Shown here in pieces: positions 1-4,829 of a stretch of DNA of 7,340 bases. Each line of letters opens with the position of its first letter. Position 1 is the stretch's first letter. Source of the stretch: Oscillospiraceae bacterium (GTDB taxonomy: Bacteria; Bacillota; Clostridia; Oscillospirales; Ruminococcaceae). The translations under genes and the position numbers were made by a program. The notes beneath the pieces were generated by a model. It saw only the letters and a program-made list of their open reading frames with translations. It was not told the origin of the DNA and searched no databases. The DNA lies in contig CAADWC010000176.1 of the NCBI GenBank assembly GCA_900752625.1, positions 1 to 7,340 of the forward strand, given 5' to 3'.

Positions 1-1
1 C

Positions 2-124
2 GTTCTTTCGCTTATTATGACTTTGCTGGGAGCGTTTTCACAGATAACGCCGTCGCTTGTCATAGGCTATAATATGGCGTTTGTACTGCTGACTCTGATA
101 ATCCAGCATTTCAAGAGAATATAG
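2..124 (+). CDS. C-terminal fragment of an unidentified membrane protein
   Basis: An open frame runs from the window edge to a TAG stop at 122-124 and encodes the last 40 residues of a protein whose start lies outside the window. The fragment is strongly hydrophobic: a segment beginning VLSLIMTLLGAF, a short SQITPSL turn, then a second hydrophobic stretch (VIGYNMAFVLLTLII). It ends in a basic tail, QHFKRI, as is common for a cytoplasmic C-terminus. This suggests the final one or two membrane helices of an integral membrane protein. Too little is present to name a family. The other two forward frames stop early, and hairpins follow the stop codon, which supports a real gene end here. Confidence 0.6.
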   Translation, partial: VLSLIMTLLGAFSQITPSLVIGYNMAFVLLTLIIQHFKRI

Positions 125-165
125 CTTAGGAAAGTTTCCTTGTTTTGAGATAAAGGAGCCTAAGC
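124..165 (+). other. Imperfect stem-loop just after the upstream gene's stop
   Basis: GCTTAGG at 124-130 is complementary to CCTAAGC at 159-165. Inside it, TCCTT (137-141) can pair with AAGGA (153-157). The result is a bulged stem in the 3' untranslated region of the membrane-protein gene. There is no clear T-tract after it, so it is at most a 3'-end stabilising structure. Confidence 0.3.
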
Positions 166-180
166 CTTGATAAAATTATC

Positions 181-206
181 AAATGGCGATCCGGTGATCG
201 CCATTT
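181..206. terminator. Perfect 11-bp hairpin, possible terminator
   Basis: AAATGGCGATC (181-191) and GATCGCCATTT (196-206) are perfect inverted repeats around a 4-base CGGT loop. The + strand continues AATTGTT, and the - strand is followed by a T-rich run, so the hairpin could end transcription from either side. It lies about 57 bases past the stop of the upstream membrane-protein gene and is the best candidate terminator for it. Confidence 0.55.
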
Positions 207-251
207 AATTGTTAACGGCAAAATATCTGTCTTAGTTACTGTAAAACAGAC

Positions 252-298
252 AAAGCCAAAGAAGCTTTATGCACGATGCTGCAAGTTTCTTTGGCTTT
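252..298. terminator. Long hairpin between convergent genes, likely bidirectional terminator
   Basis: AAAGCCAAAGAA (252-263) pairs perfectly with TTCTTTGGCTTT (287-298). The stem can extend inward by GCTT (264-267) against AAGT (283-286) with one G-U pair, leaving a 15-base loop. The A-rich left arm and T-rich right arm give a run of U after the stem in either direction, which is the usual design of a terminator shared by convergent genes. It lies about 87 bases downstream of the glgB stop and is the most likely terminator of the marR-glgB transcript. Confidence 0.65.
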
Positions 299-331
299 TG
301 TAATAAATAACGGCGATTTTTATCTTTATAG

Positions 332-366
332 GCGTGTTTTCCTGCGGTTCGATGCGGAAGATACGC
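332..366 (+). terminator. Hairpin with T-run, terminator-like on + strand
   Basis: GCGTGTTTTCC (332-342) can pair with GGAAGATACGC (356-366) over 11 positions if two G-U pairs are allowed, with a 13-base loop, and TTTTGTT follows at 367-373. The two wobble pairs work only in the + strand RNA (the - strand would have C-A mismatches). If it acts, it blocks + strand read-through before it reaches the antisense of glgB. No + strand gene lies directly in front of it. Confidence 0.35.
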
Positions 367-384
367 TTTTGTTATTTAGCAGTT

Positions 385-2223
385 TTAATATTTTTGAGGA
401 CTTTTGCCGACACTTTTACGTTGATCTGCTTTTGAAAACATTCTTCCGCTGAACGGAGGAAGATTCACTGATATGACATTTTTTCCGTTCGCCTGTCTGC
501 TTTTCAGTGTTACTGTGAGTTTCGGAGTTCTGCTTTTTCCGCTGTATATATCCCAGTCGCTGTTCAGCAGCTCATTGAGCGAGCAGGAGGTATCAAATCC
601 AAGGGAGATTTTATGAGGCTTGTCTGAGAAATTAAAGCAGCATACAGTTGTTTCGTCTTTACAGATACGCTCATAGGCGTACACACACTGCCTTACTCCA
701 TCGACTATAAGCCATCTGAAGGATGCCATATTGTAGTCTCCGTCGTATAGTGAGGGAAGAGATGTATAAAGTTCGCCCAGCTTTATCATGTATTTATGAA
801 AGCTGTCATGCAGAGGATATTTCAGCAGATCCCAGTCCTGTTCCCTTGATTCGTCCCACTCGCGGAACTGGGCGAATTCGCCGCCCATAAAGTTGAGCTT
901 TTTGCCTGGGTGGGTAAAAATATACATATAAAAAGCCCGGGCCTGTCGGAATTTATCCTCATAATCTCCCCACATTTTTTGAATTACGGTAGCTTTTCCG
1001 TGGACGTTTTCATCGTGGGAAAACGGAAGAATATATAGTTCGTTATAAAAATACGCCATTGAAAAAGTAAGCTTATGATAGTGGTCCGGACGTTCTTCCG
1101 GAGGAGTGCGGAAATAATCAAGCGTATCGTTCATAAAGCCCAGACCCCACTTGTAGTCAAATCCCAATCCGCCGTATTCTGCAGGAGCAGTTATTTTGGG
1201 AAATGATGTGGAATCCTCGGCAATCAGCATAGCGCTGGGATGACGTCGCCTGAGTCCGCTGTTCATGAATTTCAGAAAATCTACCGTATTGCCGTTCACT
1301 CCTCTGGCAGGTTCTCCCTGCCAGTAAATAGCTCTGCTTATAGCGTCCATACGAAGTCCGTCAAAGTGATATTTTCCCAGCCAGTAATTCGCTGCTGACT
1401 GAATGAAGCAGCAGACTTCCCGACGCGAGTGCATAAAGTTACAGGTTCCCCATTCGCTGATAGAAACGTCGCTGTTGGGGTATTCATAAAGATAAGTGCC
1501 GTCGTATCTTGCAAGAGCGTAGCCGTCCAGCGCAAAATGGACGGGAACAAAGTCCATTATCACTCCTATGCCGGCGTTATGGCATTTATCAACCAGTTCC
1601 ATAAGCTGCGCCGCTGTTCCGTAGCGTGAGGTAGGCGCAAAAAATCCCGTATTCTGGTACCCCCATGAGCAGTCAGCGGGATGCTCGCTCAGAGGAAGAA
1701 ACTCAAGATGTGTAAAGTGATTCTCAAGAGCGTATTTGATAAGCTTATCTGCAATTATATCGTAGGTATACCAGCCGTTTTCATCATCGGGATCAGTTTT
1801 CCAAGAGCCTAAATGAACCTCATATATGCTCATGGGGCTATTGTAATTTTTGCCGCGGTTTGCAAGCCATTTATCATCAGTAAACCTGTATTCGTCCAGA
1901 TTTCTTGTAATCGATGCAAAAGCCGGGCGAAGCTCCATTCCGAATCCGTAAGGGTCGCAATGCTCTGTGCGTTCGCCCTGGGATGAATAAATAACATATT
2001 TGTACATCTGGTTATAATCCGCCGAATCAGAGGAAAGTTCAAAGACCCCTCCGTTATTTGTCATAAACTCCTCCGTCCATCCGTTGAATTCTCCTATAAC
2101 TGCTGCTTTGGAGGCGGCGGGGGCAAAGGTTCTGAAAACCATTTTCCCGTTTTCTTTATGCGCTCCGAAATAATCGTATGCGTCAAAAATCTTTCCCATA
2201 TAAAAATCGTGCATATCCATCAT
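385..2223 (-). CDS. glgB: 1,4-alpha-glucan branching enzyme (GH13)
   Basis: GlgB cuts an alpha-1,4-glucan chain and transfers it to a 6-hydroxyl, making the alpha-1,6 branches of glycogen; it is cytoplasmic. The 612-residue product starts with a CBM48-type domain (about residues 28-115, with FRTFAPAASKAAVIGEFNGW). A GH13 barrel follows, with region I DFVPVHF (224-230), the nucleophile D293 in GLRMDAI, the acid/base E336 in LIAEDST, and D404 in FSHDENVHGK, the branching-enzyme form of region IV. A C-terminal beta domain ends near PPFSGRMF, followed by a short basic tail. The catalytic triad is intact. The length is slightly below the usual 630-730 because the N-terminus is short. The chosen ATG at 2223-2221 overlaps the marR stop (ATGA), with AAGGTG 7 bases upstream (2236-2231); the ATG at 2220-2218 is a possible alternative. 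No glgA, glgC or glgP is adjacent, so the enzyme is separated from the usual glycogen operon here. Confidence 0.95.
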   Translation of the reverse strand: MMDMHDFYMGKIFDAYDYFGAHKENGKMVFRTFAPAASKAAVIGEFNGWTEEFMTNNGGVFELSSDSADYNQMYKYVIYSSQGERTEHCDPYGFGMELRPAFASITRNLDEYRFTDDKWLANRGKNYNSPMSIYEVHLGSWKTDPDDENGWYTYDIIADKLIKYALENHFTHLEFLPLSEHPADCSWGYQNTGFFAPTSRYGTAAQLMELVDKCHNAGIGVIMDFVPVHFALDGYALARYDGTYLYEYPNSDVSISEWGTCNFMHSRREVCCFIQSAANYWLGKYHFDGLRMDAISRAIYWQGEPARGVNGNTVDFLKFMNSGLRRRHPSAMLIAEDSTSFPKITAPAEYGGLGFDYKWGLGFMNDTLDYFRTPPEERPDHYHKLTFSMAYFYNELYILPFSHDENVHGKATVIQKMWGDYEDKFRQARAFYMYIFTHPGKKLNFMGGEFAQFREWDESREQDWDLLKYPLHDSFHKYMIKLGELYTSLPSLYDGDYNMASFRWLIVDGVRQCVYAYERICKDETTVCCFNFSDKPHKISLGFDTSCSLNELLNSDWDIYSGKSRTPKLTVTLKSRQANGKNVISVNLPPFSGRMFSKADQRKSVGKSPQKY

Positions 2224-2666
2224 ATATCATCACCTTCATTATCACGGTTTTTAGAGATTTCCGTAAGCCGTTTTATTATTCTGACCAATTCGGCGGAATC
2301 CTTTTCTCCCAGCTGTTCAAGCAGACGGTAAAAATCTTTTAAAAGCCTGTCTTTTTTCTGCTTTGTATAATGCCGCCCTTCTTCGGTTATGCTGACGATA
2401 ACTTTGCGTCTGTCAGCGTCGGAGGTACGTCGGTTTACATATCCTTTTCTTTCGGCAGATTTTAAAGCGGCGGCTACCCGTGCGCTGGTCATATATAAGT
2501 TTCGGCACAGATCCGAAGGCGTAATATTGTCAGAACCGTTCGACGCCAGAAAATTCAGCATTTTAAGCTCGCCCTGAAAAAACTCGGTGAAATTTGAAGC
2601 AGGATTATCATAATATGAAATGCTGAGAATGTCGAATAACTGCTGTACAAGCTTGCTGTAATCCAT
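2220..2666 (-). CDS. MarR-family transcriptional regulator
   Basis: This 148-residue protein has the size and layout of a MarR dimeric repressor. It has an N-terminal dimerisation helix and a winged helix-turn-helix at about residues 47-95, with ITPSDLCRNLYMTSARVAAAL as the helix-turn-helix. The wing carries the family signature DADRRKVIVSITEEG (83-97). A long C-terminal dimerisation helix (about 99-140) follows. The ATG at 2666-2664 is preceded by GGTGA at 2677-2673, 6 bases away. The stop codon overlaps the glgB start by 4 bases, so the two are co-transcribed and probably translationally coupled. A perfect dyad lies on its own promoter, so autoregulation is likely and glgB would be controlled with it. 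Which ligand it senses cannot be told from the sequence. The charged C-terminal tail (NRDNEGDDI) is not a conserved part of the family. Confidence 0.9.
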   Translation of the reverse strand: MDYSKLVQQLFDILSISYYDNPASNFTEFFQGELKMLNFLASNGSDNITPSDLCRNLYMTSARVAAALKSAERKGYVNRRTSDADRRKVIVSITEEGRHYTKQKKDRLLKDFYRLLEQLGEKDSAELVRIIKRLTEISKNRDNEGDDI

Positions 2667-2695
2667 AATAAATCACCATAAATCAGCTAAAAATC

Positions 2696-2718
2696 AATAT
2701 CTAATACTGTTAGATATT
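2696..2718. promoter_or_regulatory. Probable MarR operator (9+9 perfect dyad)
   Basis: AATATCTAA (2696-2704) and TTAGATATT (2710-2718) form a perfect inverted repeat with a 5-base spacer. Size, spacing and A/T-rich character match MarR-family operators. The dyad begins inside the -10 box (2716-2721) and runs over the expected transcription start, so bound repressor would block RNA polymerase. It lies 30 bases upstream of the marR start codon. Confidence 0.8.
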
Positions 2719-2744
2719 ATAGCACACATTCATATTACGTTCAA
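2716..2744 (-). promoter_or_regulatory. Sigma-A promoter of marR-glgB
   Basis: Read on the - strand, TTGAAC (2744-2739) is followed after exactly 17 bases by a perfect TATAAT (2721-2716). The start point should be near 2709, giving a leader of about 40 bases before marR. The operator dyad covers the -10 box and start point. There is no comparable promoter within marR just before glgB, so this is the main promoter for both genes. Confidence 0.85.
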
Positions 2745-2761
2745 TTGTCTTTTTAAATAAA

Positions 2762-2793
2762 ATATCAGTTATTTATTTGTATAATACTGATAT
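2762..2793. repeat. Second inverted repeat upstream of marR promoter
   Basis: ATATCAGT (2762-2769) and ACTGATAT (2786-2793) are perfect inverted repeats 16 bases apart, lying 18-49 bases upstream of the marR -35 box. A TATAAT at 2780-2785 on the + strand sits inside, but has no -35 partner. The arms differ from the proximal MarR operator (ATATCTAA), so this may be a separate regulatory site or chance in AT-rich DNA. Confidence 0.35.
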
Positions 2794-2796
2794 ATA

Positions 2797-3110
2797 CCTG
2801 CCGATAATAATTGCAGTTAATGTTTTCGCACCGCTGAAACGTAGATTCCTGTCTGCAATTTCAGATATGGTTATAGAATTCGTTTTAAAAGATCAAAGCA
2901 TTTTCATGACAGCTTGCCGAATCAAGAAACAGGCATATGATTCACAGCGTGTTTACACAAGGTCAGACATACGGTTTTTTGGAAAAATCTCACGCATATT
3001 AGCGCGTTAAAAACTTTTGCAATACGGCAGTATTCTTTGTCAGAGTAAAATTTGTGCTCGAGTATCTACATATTTGTTTTATGTGAGCACTATTGCTGCC
3101 AATCGACCTC
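2797..3110. other. Intergenic stretch with no supported gene
   Basis: I see no convincing gene here. An open frame with a TTG start at 2777 runs to 3010 (+), but it has no ribosome binding site and its start lies in promoter-like DNA. An opposite-strand frame of about 50 codons over 2920-3075 has no start codon. Two weak hairpins are present: AATAC/GTATT at 3021-3034 with a 4-base loop, and GTGCTC (3054-3059) with GAGCAC (3085-3090). The region could hold the decayed remains of a gene, but no family is recognisable. Confidence 0.4.
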
Positions 3111-3116
3111 TATCAC

Positions 3117-3144
3117 TTGATTTTTTTCAAACTTATGTTATAAT
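3117..3144 (+). promoter_or_regulatory. Extended -10 promoter of the membrane protein gene
   Basis: TTGATT (3117-3122) and TATAAT (3139-3144) are 16 bases apart. The -10 is preceded by TGT, giving the extended form TGTTATAAT. The start point would be near 3151, about 22 bases before the 3173 start codon, which leaves room for just the ribosome binding site. Confidence 0.75.
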
Positions 3145-3172
3145 CAATATATTATAAATAAGGAGTGTTATT

Positions 3173-3742
3173 ATGACCAAGCGTAATAAAAACATTGACC
3201 GCCGAAGGACAGCGGTGGCACTGGCGGAATTGGCGGCGCTTACATTATGTGTTATAACAGCGTCTGTATTCGATATTGAAACTACCTCGGCCAAAATCAT
3301 AGGTTCTTATGTTTCGTGGGCGGTTATATGTGCCGCTGCTTTTAAGTTCCCAGTTAGTTTTTATACTCTGGCAATGATATTTCATTTTTTTGCGGCTTCT
3401 TTGGGTTCTGTAATAAATTTTTATAAAACTGTGGATTTTTATGATAAGCTGGTTCATTTTTTCAGCGGGATTGTGCTGGCTCATGCAGGCATCTTAATAA
3501 TAGGGTATCTGTTAAGCAAACGCAGAGCGGCTCAGGACCATATTATCAAAGCAATATTTGCATTTTTCTTTTCCGCCGCATGTGCAGCATTTTGGGAGAT
3601 GTACGAGTTTATTGGAGATACAGCGTTAGGACTTAAAATGCAAGGAGGAAACAGCAATACTATGGGCGATATTATTTCCGGAGTTCTTGGAGGGCTGGTT
3701 TATACGGGGATATATATGTACTTAACTCGAAAAGACACATGA
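3173..3742 (+). CDS. Six-helix membrane protein resembling the DUF2238/YjdF family
   Basis: The 189-residue product has a basic N-terminus (MTKRNKNIDRRR) and about six hydrophobic segments (roughly 13-32, 41-58, 62-80, 94-114, 125-142 and 165-184). No cleavable signal is evident. Polar residues sit in the C-terminal half in a pattern I associate with YjdF-like proteins: YDKLVHFFSG (90-99), FWEMYEF (140-146), then an MQGGNSNTMGDIISGVLGG loop (156-174). The function of that family is not established and the assignment is by motif only. The ATG has a clear AAGGAG at 3160-3165, 7 bases away. The gene has its own promoter and a strong terminator, so it is a single-gene unit that merely neighbours the cas operon. 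A PAP2-like or other small integral membrane family is a less likely alternative. Confidence 0.6.
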   Translation: MTKRNKNIDRRRTAVALAELAALTLCVITASVFDIETTSAKIIGSYVSWAVICAAAFKFPVSFYTLAMIFHFFAASLGSVINFYKTVDFYDKLVHFFSGIVLAHAGILIIGYLLSKRRAAQDHIIKAIFAFFFSAACAAFWEMYEFIGDTALGLKMQGGNSNTMGDIISGVLGGLVYTGIYMYLTRKDT

Positions 3743-3754
3743 TATGTAATTTGA

Positions 3755-3791
3755 AAATACAGCCTGAGATCAGAAGTCTCAGGCTGTATTT
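3755..3791 (+). terminator. Strong intrinsic terminator after the membrane protein gene
   Basis: AATACAGCCTGAGA (3756-3769) and TCTCAGGCTGTATT (3777-3790) form a perfect 14-bp stem, extended one pair by A3755/T3791. The loop is 5-7 bases long. The stem begins 13 bases after the stop codon. The T content after the stem is modest, but stem strength and position make it a confident terminator. It isolates the downstream cas operon from this gene. Confidence 0.85.
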
Positions 3792-3856
3792 GTGTCGAAA
3801 AGTGTCGGAATAAAAATACAATTTGTACAATTTAACCAAATATGTTTGTCATATTT
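3792..3856. repeat. Short direct and inverted repeats upstream of the cas promoter
   Basis: Three small repeat pairs follow the terminator. GTGTCGAAA (3792-3800) is repeated as GTGTCGGAA (3802-3810), 10 bases on. TACAATTT occurs at 3817-3824 and 3826-3833, 9 bases apart. AAATATG (3838-3844) and CATATTT (3850-3856) form a 7-bp dyad with a 5-base spacer. The spacing of about one helical turn is suggestive of protein binding, but the DNA is AT-rich and chance is a fair alternative. Confidence 0.3.
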
Positions 3857-3891
3857 CTACATTTAAAAACAGTATTTTTTTTAAATATTTG

Positions 3892-3903
3892 TTGCAATTG
3901 CAA
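3892..3903. promoter_or_regulatory. Perfect 12-bp palindrome on the -35 of the cas promoter
   Basis: TTGCAATTGCAA is its own reverse complement. Its first half supplies the -35 hexamer TTGCAA of the predicted cas promoter and its second half enters the spacer. A dimeric regulator bound here would compete directly with RNA polymerase. The regulator is unknown; the neighbouring MarR operator has a different sequence. Confidence 0.5.
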
Positions 3904-3920
3904 AGAAAATGTGCTATTAT
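3892..3920 (+). promoter_or_regulatory. Predicted promoter of the cas operon
   Basis: TTGCAA (3892-3897) and TATTAT (3915-3920) are exactly 17 bases apart. The predicted start point near 3927 gives an untranslated leader of about 165 bases before cas6. It lies downstream of the terminator at 3755-3791, so the cas genes have their own promoter. Other AT-rich boxes downstream (for example around 3930-3950) could also act as -10 elements. Confidence 0.6.
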
Positions 3921-3956
3921 ATGTATAAATTTATATAAAATATAATTAACTTGTAT

Positions 3957-3999
3957 ATGTAAGTTTATAATTACAAGAGTGTGAGCATTTAACTTACAT
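3957..3999 (+). other. Dyad in the cas operon leader
   Basis: ATGTAAGTT (3957-3965) is perfectly complementary to AACTTACAT (3991-3999), with 25 bases between; A3967/T3989 can add a pair past one mismatch. In RNA it would be a 9-bp stem-loop near the 5' end of the leader. No T-tract follows, so it is not a normal attenuator, and no riboswitch class is recognisable. Confidence 0.35.
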
Positions 4000-4051
4000 T
4001 ATTACTAATCTGATTTCACTTAACGGCACTAATGACAGTGAATAGAAAAAT

Positions 4052-4085
4052 AAGGAGACAACAAAATATATAATTTGAAAGGAGG
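4052..4085 (+). promoter_or_regulatory. Two stacked Shine-Dalgarno sequences before cas6
   Basis: AAAGGAGG at 4078-4085 is 7 bases before the ATG at 4093 and fixes that as the cas6 start. A second AAGGAG at 4052-4057 lies 35 bases upstream of the ATG. It is in position only for non-standard or poorly spaced start codons (ATA at 4066, TTG at 4075), both in frame with cas6. The upstream element may be a relic or a ribosome standby site. Confidence 0.7.
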
Positions 4086-4092
4086 CGATAAA

Positions 4093-4815
4093 ATGCGATA
4101 TAAACTGATTTTTCAGCTTGAAGACAATGTGCTGACCGTAAATTACAGAGAGTGTCTGATGAGTTTTTTGAAAAAAGCTCTCAAACAGTACAGCGGCGGA
4201 AGTTTTTACAAGGACTTTTACGCAGAATGCAAGCAGAAAAGCTTTTCTTTTGCAGTAAAACTTCCTAAGTGCAGCTTTGCCGGAGATAAAATATTGCTTG
4301 ACGGATCGATTATAGAAATGTATCTGTCATCTTATGATTTGTCAGATATCGTGGTTCTGTACAACGCGTTAAATGATCAAAGACATAAAAGTTTTACTTT
4401 GCCTATGAATAATAAACTTACTCTGCATAACATTTTTATGGAGCATGAAAAAGATGTACGGACAAGCGAGATAATTTGCCAGACTGCAATGCCTTTGGCA
4501 GTCAGAGATCACGACCGTGATACTAACAAGGATACATATTATCTGCCCGATGATGAAAGATTTCTTCCCAAGTTCAAAGAAATCATTTCACGACAGCTTG
4601 AAGTTGCAAAACTTGACAGTTCGCTGCTTGACGGCTTTGAATTTGAAATGCCGGAATACAAAAAGTCGGTTGTGAAATTCAAGGATACCTATGTTACCGG
4701 AGCGCTTGGCTTCTTTTGTATGAAGGGCTGTCCGGAGCTGCTTCGGTACCTGTATCAGGCAGGTATAGGCTCAAGACGTTCCGAAGGATTCGGGTACTTT
4801 AACATTATAAGATGA
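4093..4815 (+). CDS. cas6: CRISPR pre-crRNA endoribonuclease Cas6 (type I-B)
   Basis: Cas6 cuts the CRISPR transcript within each repeat to release crRNAs and may stay on the 3' hairpin. The product has 240 residues from the ATG at 4093, the usual size. The family hallmark, a C-terminal glycine-rich loop, is clear: QAGIGSRRSEGFGYF at 222-236. The N-terminal half begins RYKLIFQL (first RAMP strand) and has a SFSFAV strand at 50-55; the middle carries TSEIICQTAMPLAVRDHDRD (124-143). Upstream in-frame TTG 4075 would add six residues that simply translate the ribosome binding site, so it is rejected. The catalytic histidine of well-studied Cas6 enzymes, expected around residues 30-50, is absent: the first histidine is H98, while Y39 and Y43 lie in the expected place. 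It is the first gene of the operon; its stop is 14 bases before the TTG start of cas8. Confidence 0.92.
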   Translation: MRYKLIFQLEDNVLTVNYRECLMSFLKKALKQYSGGSFYKDFYAECKQKSFSFAVKLPKCSFAGDKILLDGSIIEMYLSSYDLSDIVVLYNALNDQRHKSFTLPMNNKLTLHNIFMEHEKDVRTSEIICQTAMPLAVRDHDRDTNKDTYYLPDDERFLPKFKEIISRQLEVAKLDSSLLDGFEFEMPEYKKSVVKFKDTYVTGALGFFCMKGCPELLRYLYQAGIGSRRSEGFGYFNIIR

Positions 4816-4817
4816 TC

Positions 4818-4822
4818 GGAGG
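4818..4822 (+). promoter_or_regulatory. Ribosome binding site that decides the cas8 start
   Basis: GGAGG at 4818-4822 is followed by CGATAAT and then TTG at 4830, a 7-base spacing. The same GGAGGCGATAA block with the same spacing precedes the cas6 ATG. The in-frame ATG at 4812, which overlaps the cas6 stop as ATGA, lies upstream of this site and has no Shine-Dalgarno of its own. Confidence 0.75.
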
Positions 4823-4829
4823 CGATAAT

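Noticed and set aside
1338..1629. Open frames on both strands inside glgB (66-70 codons)
   Set aside because: They are shadows of the glgB reading frame; glgB covers the region with an intact catalytic motif set.
2777..3010. 77-codon open frame on + with a TTG start
   Set aside because: There is no ribosome binding site, the start codon overlaps promoter-like DNA inside a dyad, and the translation matches no family I recognise.
3245..3484. 79-codon open frame on - inside the membrane-protein gene
   Set aside because: It is fully antisense to a well-supported gene with its own promoter, ribosome binding site and terminator.
4032..4073. 13-codon possible leader peptide in the cas6 leader
   Set aside because: It has no ribosome binding site and no regulatory codon run or attenuator hairpin after it.
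3743..4092. CRISPR repeat or array upstream of cas6
   Set aside because: Only one short dyad is present; there are no 28-37-base repeats at regular intervals and no typical repeat end. The array must be elsewhere.
4812..4829. ATG at 4812 as the cas8 start (ATGA overlap with the cas6 stop)
   Set aside because: It has no Shine-Dalgarno, and the six extra residues translate the ribosome binding site of the TTG at 4830. It is not fully excluded, since stop-start coupling could use it.
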